A program made the translations under genes and the position numbers. A stretch of 9,995 nucleotides of DNA from VGPE01 sp031431395 (GTDB lineage Bacteria > Chloroflexota > Limnocylindria > Limnocylindrales > CSP1-4). Position 1 is the stretch's first letter. The number at the start of each line of letters is the position of its first letter. Location of the stretch: contig JANPDJ010000128.1 of assembly GCA_031431395.1 (NCBI GenBank), forward strand, positions 1 through 9,995. The letters are read 5' to 3'. The notes beneath the pieces were generated by a model. The model made no database searches and was not told where the DNA came from. It saw only the letters and a list, made by a program, of their open reading frames with translations. Below, piece after piece: positions 7,701 through 9,995 of the stretch.

Positions 7701-7890
7701 TGACGTGGTCTCGCGTGCCACGAAGCATGCCGCTCAGCAGGGTCACGCTGCGTCTCGTGGCATCGTCCAGGGGCGGTGTCGAACGCACGTTCTTCGGCAG
7801 GTCCGAGCGCAATCGCACGACTGAATGCCGGTTGGAACCGCCGCGTTCGCGACTCCGGCCGGACGTCCGTGCCACGTCCATCTGCGTCAT
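4702..7890 (-). CDS. Soluble hybrid histidine kinase: five PAS-type domains, HisKA, HATPase, receiver
   Basis: The protein is 1062 aa with no membrane segment or signal peptide. Five PAS/PAC units lie at about 47-162, 179-293, 301-423, 434-550 and 558-672, separated by short helical linkers. The first two are near copies of each other. The H-box GGVAHDFNN gives phosphoacceptor H698, the NtrB-like class. The ATPase domain has the N-box NARDAM (N811), G1 motif DTGTGMD (D854), the F-box FEPFFTTK and G2 motif GTGLGL. The C-terminal receiver has LLVEDEP, phosphoacceptor D991 (VTDLIMPG) and K1041 (LPKPF). It should sense one or more cytosolic signals through PAS domains, autophosphorylate H698 and pass phosphate to D991. 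Onward transfer would normally need an Hpt protein, and none is in the window. No PAS heme or flavin signature is obvious, so the ligand is unknown. ATG 7890 has a GGTGG-like purine stretch upstream; ATG at codon 4 is an alternative. It converges on the REC-EAL response regulator. Confidence 0.93.
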   Translation of the reverse strand: MTQMDVARTSGRSRERGGSNRHSVVRLRSDLPKNVRSTPPLDDATRRSVTLLSGMLRGTRDHVTIKDLDSRFIFVNEAALDWFGLPVEQLLGRTNAELCGQGEAAESAARDRACIESGQPVQLEEVLVRDGTTRTWLTTKDVIRNESGEIIALSAISREITDRVQAQAALARADEALRRSMALLNGIIEGTNDHIHVKDLEGRYLLANRSDAAWFGLPLEEIIGRTDVELLGAAAAARFGQLDREVIESGLPMTYEQESTLDGVTRTWLTSKDVIRDDVGQVTGVYAISREITDQKRAEEKLRASEANLRAFFDSPGVMRSIVEVRDGHAVHVLDNAEANAFFDHTQSWQARPAAGLGIPGKEEQLYLAKYAESRHAGQSVRFDYPLETPSGIRRFEAVVSHVGIAPNGHPRYAATVNDVTDRMLAETTIRQSQHDLAEAQRIGGLGSWTFDPTSGASTWSPQMYRIFGIDRSGQPADMATLAKLFTPEALERVAAALERAVRTGEPLKVDVEFTRPDGTPGWVAVDGEAERNATGTAFRLRGTMLDITARVLAEATRTRLVSAIEQSADAISVGQIDGPIEFVNAGFERLYGYQRDEVLGQNLRILKSGRHTRAFWEMIWEVIRAGGTWSGMLVNRRKDGTLVEVESVMSGFLDPGGQPVGLVKTDRDVTQERALQARLRQASQMEAIGQLAGGVAHDFNNMLTAIRGYTELVREHLPVADEQDRADLGQVLLAADRATALTRQLLAFGRKQMLEPRVLDPDVIVSEIVPMLRRLLGAQVALTTRSAPDVGLIRVDPSQLEQVIVNLAVNARDAMPAGGALTIETANADLDEAYVARHPSAIAGPHVMLAVADTGTGMDAATLARIFEPFFTTKGSGQGTGLGLATVYGIVQQSGGSIEVDSEPGQGTTFRVYFPRLIGESSVAVTQPAATTLPTGSETILLVEDEPAIRALARRTLSDLGYNVLEAGNGTTALGVAAACTRAIDLLVTDLIMPGMHGVELAEQLSVAQPSMRTLLVSGFADDSVIRHGVVERDHAFLPKPFSGEALAQTVRDVLDRAARR
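7010..7425. repeat. Tandem duplication of a PAS/PAC coding unit within the hybrid kinase
   Basis: A 20-bp sequence, TCGGTGATCTCGCGCGAGAT, occurs at 7010-7029 and again at 7406-7425, 396 nt (132 codons) apart. Both copies encode ISREITD at the end of a PAC motif and contain a 14-bp perfect palindrome. Around them the first two PAS domains share WFGLP, IGRT or LGRT, and TRTWLT-KDVIR at the same spacing. This indicates an ancestral duplication of one 132-residue unit that has since diverged. Confidence 0.7.
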
Positions 7891-8005
7891 GGCGTCACCA
7901 CCGGCGAACCCCCGGCGTGCGTCTGCCGCGGCCCAGGGGATTGCGGATCAGGAGGCTGGATGGCTCGCTTGTGCACGCGACGACCATGGATTCAGAGGCA
8001 ACCGC

Positions 8006-8039
8006 TCGACCACCCATCGATAGTCCTATGGCTGGTCGA
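8006..8039. repeat. 7-bp inverted repeat in the intergenic region upstream of the hybrid kinase
   Basis: TCGACCA (8006-8012) and TGGTCGA (8033-8039) flank a 20-nt spacer rich in A/T for this genome (it contains ATCGATAG and CCTATGG). The site lies about 120-150 bp upstream of the kinase start and about 70-100 bp past the stop of the cNMP-domain kinase. It could be an operator for the former or a transcript-end structure of the latter. The rest of 7891-8109 holds no gene I can support. Confidence 0.25.
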
Positions 8040-8109
8040 ACACGGGCCTCCGCCCCGCGTCCCGCGCCGGTCGAGGTGGGCCGGATGGCGGGTCACGACG
8101 GGCGGTGGT

Positions 8110-9516
8110 TCAGGACGGGCGGCGCTCGCGGGGCAGGCAGACCTCGAAGCACGTCTCGCCGGGCTGCGATCGGATGTTGATGCGGCCGCCGTGGCGTGCC
8201 ACCACGTTGTGGGAGATGTGGAGGCCCAGCCCGGTCCCGCTGCCGGGCGGCTTCGTCGTGTAAAAGGGCTCGAAGACCCGGTCGCGGACCTCGGGCGGCA
8301 TGCCCGGCCCGTTGTCGCAGATCTCGACGACCACGTCCTGGTCGCGCGCGAATGCCCGGATTCGGATCTCGCCGTGTCCCCCCATCGCGTCGATGGCGTT
8401 GTCGAGGATGTTCGTCCACACCTGGTTGAGCTCGCTTCCCAGCGCCTCGATCTCCGGCAGGTCCGGCTGGTACTCGCGCGTGACCTTGACCCCGTCCTTG
8501 AGCTTGGGGCGGAGGATCACCAGGGTGTTGTCCAGCCCGGAGCGGACGTCCACCCGCTGCACCGGGGCCTGGTCCATGTAGGAGTACTCCTTGACCGCCT
8601 TGACGATCTCGGAGATACGCCGGGCCCCGGTCGCAACCTCGTCCACCAGCGCGTGGACCCCGCTGCCGGCGGCGACCCAGGTGACGATCCGGCCGAACCC
8701 GTCTCCCGGAAACTGGGCCTCGATTCGATCCAGATCGGCACGGTCCCAGCCGCCGCCGACGAGCGCGGCTCCGAGGTTGCCGGCGTCCGCCACGCCGCGA
8801 TCAGTCAGGAACGTTTCCAGCTCCCACGCCCGGTCGCTGGCGTCGAGCGGATCGAGGGGCGCCTGCTCGCCGGCGCGCTGGGCCACCTGTGCGCCGAGGT
8901 CCGCGACGAACGCCGCGTGCTCCTGGTCTTCGACGGCGGTCCCGAGGGCGCCCGTCGCCGCGGCCCAGCGGTCGAGGCCGTCCCGCAGCAACGATGCGCT
9001 CCGCTGGACGGCCGCCGCGGGGTTGTTCAACTCGTGGGCCAGGCCCGCCGACAGGGTCCCCAGGGCCGCCAGCTTCTCACGTTCCCTGAGCATCGCCTCC
9101 GTACTGCGCAGGCGTCCCATCACGGTCCGCAGCATGGACAGCGTGGCCGAGGGCCGGGTGCTGAGCAGCTCGAGGACCACGTCGCGGCCGATGCGAACGA
9201 CCCTGCTGGCAGGGACCGCCCGCACGGAGGCCATCCGCGGCTGAGCCTCGAAGATCGCCATCTCGCCGACCACCTCGCCAGGTCCCAGGACGGCGATCGG
9301 GACATCGGTCTTCCGGGAGCGCTTCACGATCTGCACTTCGCCCGAGATGATCACGAACAGCGCGTCGCCGGGATCGCCCTCGCCGGTCAGCAGGTCGCCG
9401 CCGGCAAGCTCCATCGGTTCGCCGCCATCGGCGACCCACGAGAGGTCCTCCTCGGACAGGTCGGCGAACAGCGGGACGCGCCGCAGCAGCTCGCGGTCGG
9501 ATTCGCTGACGGTCAT
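8110..9516 (-). CDS. Histidine kinase with N-terminal cyclic-nucleotide-binding domain
   Basis: The protein is 468 aa from ATG 9516. Residues of about 10-125 form a cyclic-nucleotide-binding (CRP-like) domain. Its phosphate-binding cassette reads GEMAIFEAQPRMASV, keeping the glutamate (E85) and arginine (R94) that usually hold the ribose and phosphate, so cNMP binding is plausible. A helix then leads to the H-box GLAHELNNP (H161). The ATPase domain has the N-box DNAIDAM (N373), G1 motif DNGPGMP (D401), FEPFYTTK and GTGLGL. The distance from H161 to N373 is about 212 residues, roughly 100 more than in a standard kinase. The excess (about 178-285, including ELETFLTDRGVAD and GWDRADLD) sits between the two helices of the dimerisation domain. 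There is no receiver and no membrane segment. It follows the flavoprotein gene by 10 nt, so the two are almost certainly co-transcribed and perhaps translationally coupled, since no strong Shine-Dalgarno is seen. The partner response regulator is not in the window. Confidence 0.92.
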   Translation of the reverse strand: MTVSESDRELLRRVPLFADLSEEDLSWVADGGEPMELAGGDLLTGEGDPGDALFVIISGEVQIVKRSRKTDVPIAVLGPGEVVGEMAIFEAQPRMASVRAVPASRVVRIGRDVVLELLSTRPSATLSMLRTVMGRLRSTEAMLREREKLAALGTLSAGLAHELNNPAAAVQRSASLLRDGLDRWAAATGALGTAVEDQEHAAFVADLGAQVAQRAGEQAPLDPLDASDRAWELETFLTDRGVADAGNLGAALVGGGWDRADLDRIEAQFPGDGFGRIVTWVAAGSGVHALVDEVATGARRISEIVKAVKEYSYMDQAPVQRVDVRSGLDNTLVILRPKLKDGVKVTREYQPDLPEIEALGSELNQVWTNILDNAIDAMGGHGEIRIRAFARDQDVVVEICDNGPGMPPEVRDRVFEPFYTTKPPGSGTGLGLHISHNVVARHGGRINIRSQPGETCFEVCLPRERRPS

Positions 9517-9526
9517 CGCGGCCGGT

Positions 9527-9995
9527 TCACAGGTCTGCGAGGTGCTGGTGGACGAACCTGACCGCCATCGCACCTTCGCCCACGGCCGATGCGATCCGCT
9601 TGACGGAGTTGGCCCGGACGTCGCCCGCGCAGAAGATCCCCGGGACGTTGGTCTCCAGCAGGAACGGCTCGCGGGCCGGCCGCCAGCCCGGGGGTCGCTC
9701 CCCCGCCCGCGCAAGATCCGGGCCCGTCACGACGAAGCCGCCCTTGTCGCGTTCGACAAGGTCCCCAAGCCAGTCCGTCCTGGGCGCCTGCCCGATGAAG
9801 ACAAACATTGCGGCGACCGGCAGCGGGTTCTGCGATCCGTCGACCCGATCCGCCACGTCGATGGACTCGAGCACCGTACCGCCGTGCACAGCCACCACGT
9901 TGACGTTCACTCGAACGGTGATGTTCGGGGTCTCCCCGATCTGGTCCACGAGGTACGCGGACATGCCGGATCCCAGCGAATCGGCGCGGACGAGG
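9527..9995 (-). CDS. Thioredoxin-reductase-like FAD/NAD(P)-dependent oxidoreductase, C-terminal part
   Basis: The last 155 codons are present; the N-terminus lies beyond the window. The visible part covers the end of the NAD(P)H domain (VRADSLGSGMSAYLV) and the returning FAD domain. Diagnostic motifs are FIGQAPRTDWL and the flavin-contacting VPGIFCAGDVRANSVKRIA, followed by SAVGEGAMAV and a C-terminal LVHQHL-like helix (here FVHQHLADL). These match thioredoxin reductases, in particular the larger subclass that often carries an N-terminal cyclic-nucleotide-binding or receiver domain. That domain and the redox CxxC would be upstream and cannot be checked here. The enzyme class passes electrons from NADPH through FAD to a disulfide partner. 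It is the first visible gene of an operon with the cNMP-domain kinase, which suggests a redox-linked signalling role. Confidence 0.92.
   Translation of the reverse strand, partial: LVRADSLGSGMSAYLVDQIGETPNITVRVNVNVVAVHGGTVLESIDVADRVDGSQNPLPVAAMFVFIGQAPRTDWLGDLVERDKGGFVVTGPDLARAGERPPGWRPAREPFLLETNVPGIFCAGDVRANSVKRIASAVGEGAMAVRFVHQHLADL

Noticed and set aside
7960..9561. A perfect AGGAGG four bases before an ATG at 7960 opens a roughly 530-codon plus-strand frame.
   Set aside because: It lies antisense to the cNMP-domain kinase, whose motifs are unmistakable. The translated product is rich in Arg, Gly, Asp and His without a domain, as expected of a high G+C shadow frame.

Overview
This is a roughly 10 kb chromosomal window of very high G+C DNA. 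Gene ends are close together, codons are G/C-ending, several genes use GTG or TTG starts, and Shine-Dalgarno sequences are mostly weak. I see no phage genes, transposase, CRISPR array or integration junction. The gene mix (multi-PAS hybrid kinase, cyclic-nucleotide-domain kinase next to a thioredoxin-reductase-like flavoprotein, secreted lysyl-oxidase-like protein, tRNA with encoded CCA) fits a free-living soil or sediment bacterium. My guess is Chloroflexota or Actinomycetota, but this is inference and no marker here settles it.

Layout, left to right. (1) 1-994, minus: the N-terminal third or so of a UvrD/PcrA-type superfamily 1 helicase, cut by the window edge. (2) 1192-1267, plus: an intact tRNA-Gly(CCC). 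(3) About 1321-2070, plus: an exported lysyl oxidase domain protein that keeps the copper histidines and both residues of the lysine-tyrosylquinone cofactor. (4) 2264-2713, minus: a DUF1905 plus YdeI/OmpD-associated protein, convergent with the lysyl oxidase gene. (5) 3008-4639, plus: a response regulator with REC, GAF-like and EAL domains, preceded by a possible 22-codon ORF that overlaps its start by ATGA. (6) 4702-7890, minus: a soluble hybrid histidine kinase with five PAS-type domains, an HDFNN H-box, an ATPase domain and a C-terminal receiver. It converges on the REC-EAL gene, and a 10-bp inverted repeat embraces both stop codons. (7) 9995-8110, minus: a two-gene operon with the C-terminal part of a thioredoxin-reductase-like flavoprotein followed 10 nt later by a histidine kinase with an N-terminal cyclic-nucleotide-binding domain.

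Functionally, the right two thirds is a signalling block. The REC-EAL protein can be expected to lower c-di-GMP under phosphorylation control. The adjacent hybrid kinase is a possible but unproven partner, and no Hpt protein is visible to complete a relay. The cNMP-domain kinase and the flavoprotein are probably co-transcribed and may link redox state to a phosphotransfer pathway whose regulator lies outside the window. The least ordinary items are the complete lysyl oxidase catalytic site in a prokaryotic secreted protein, and the kinase whose dimerisation/phosphoacceptor region carries an insert of roughly 100 residues.
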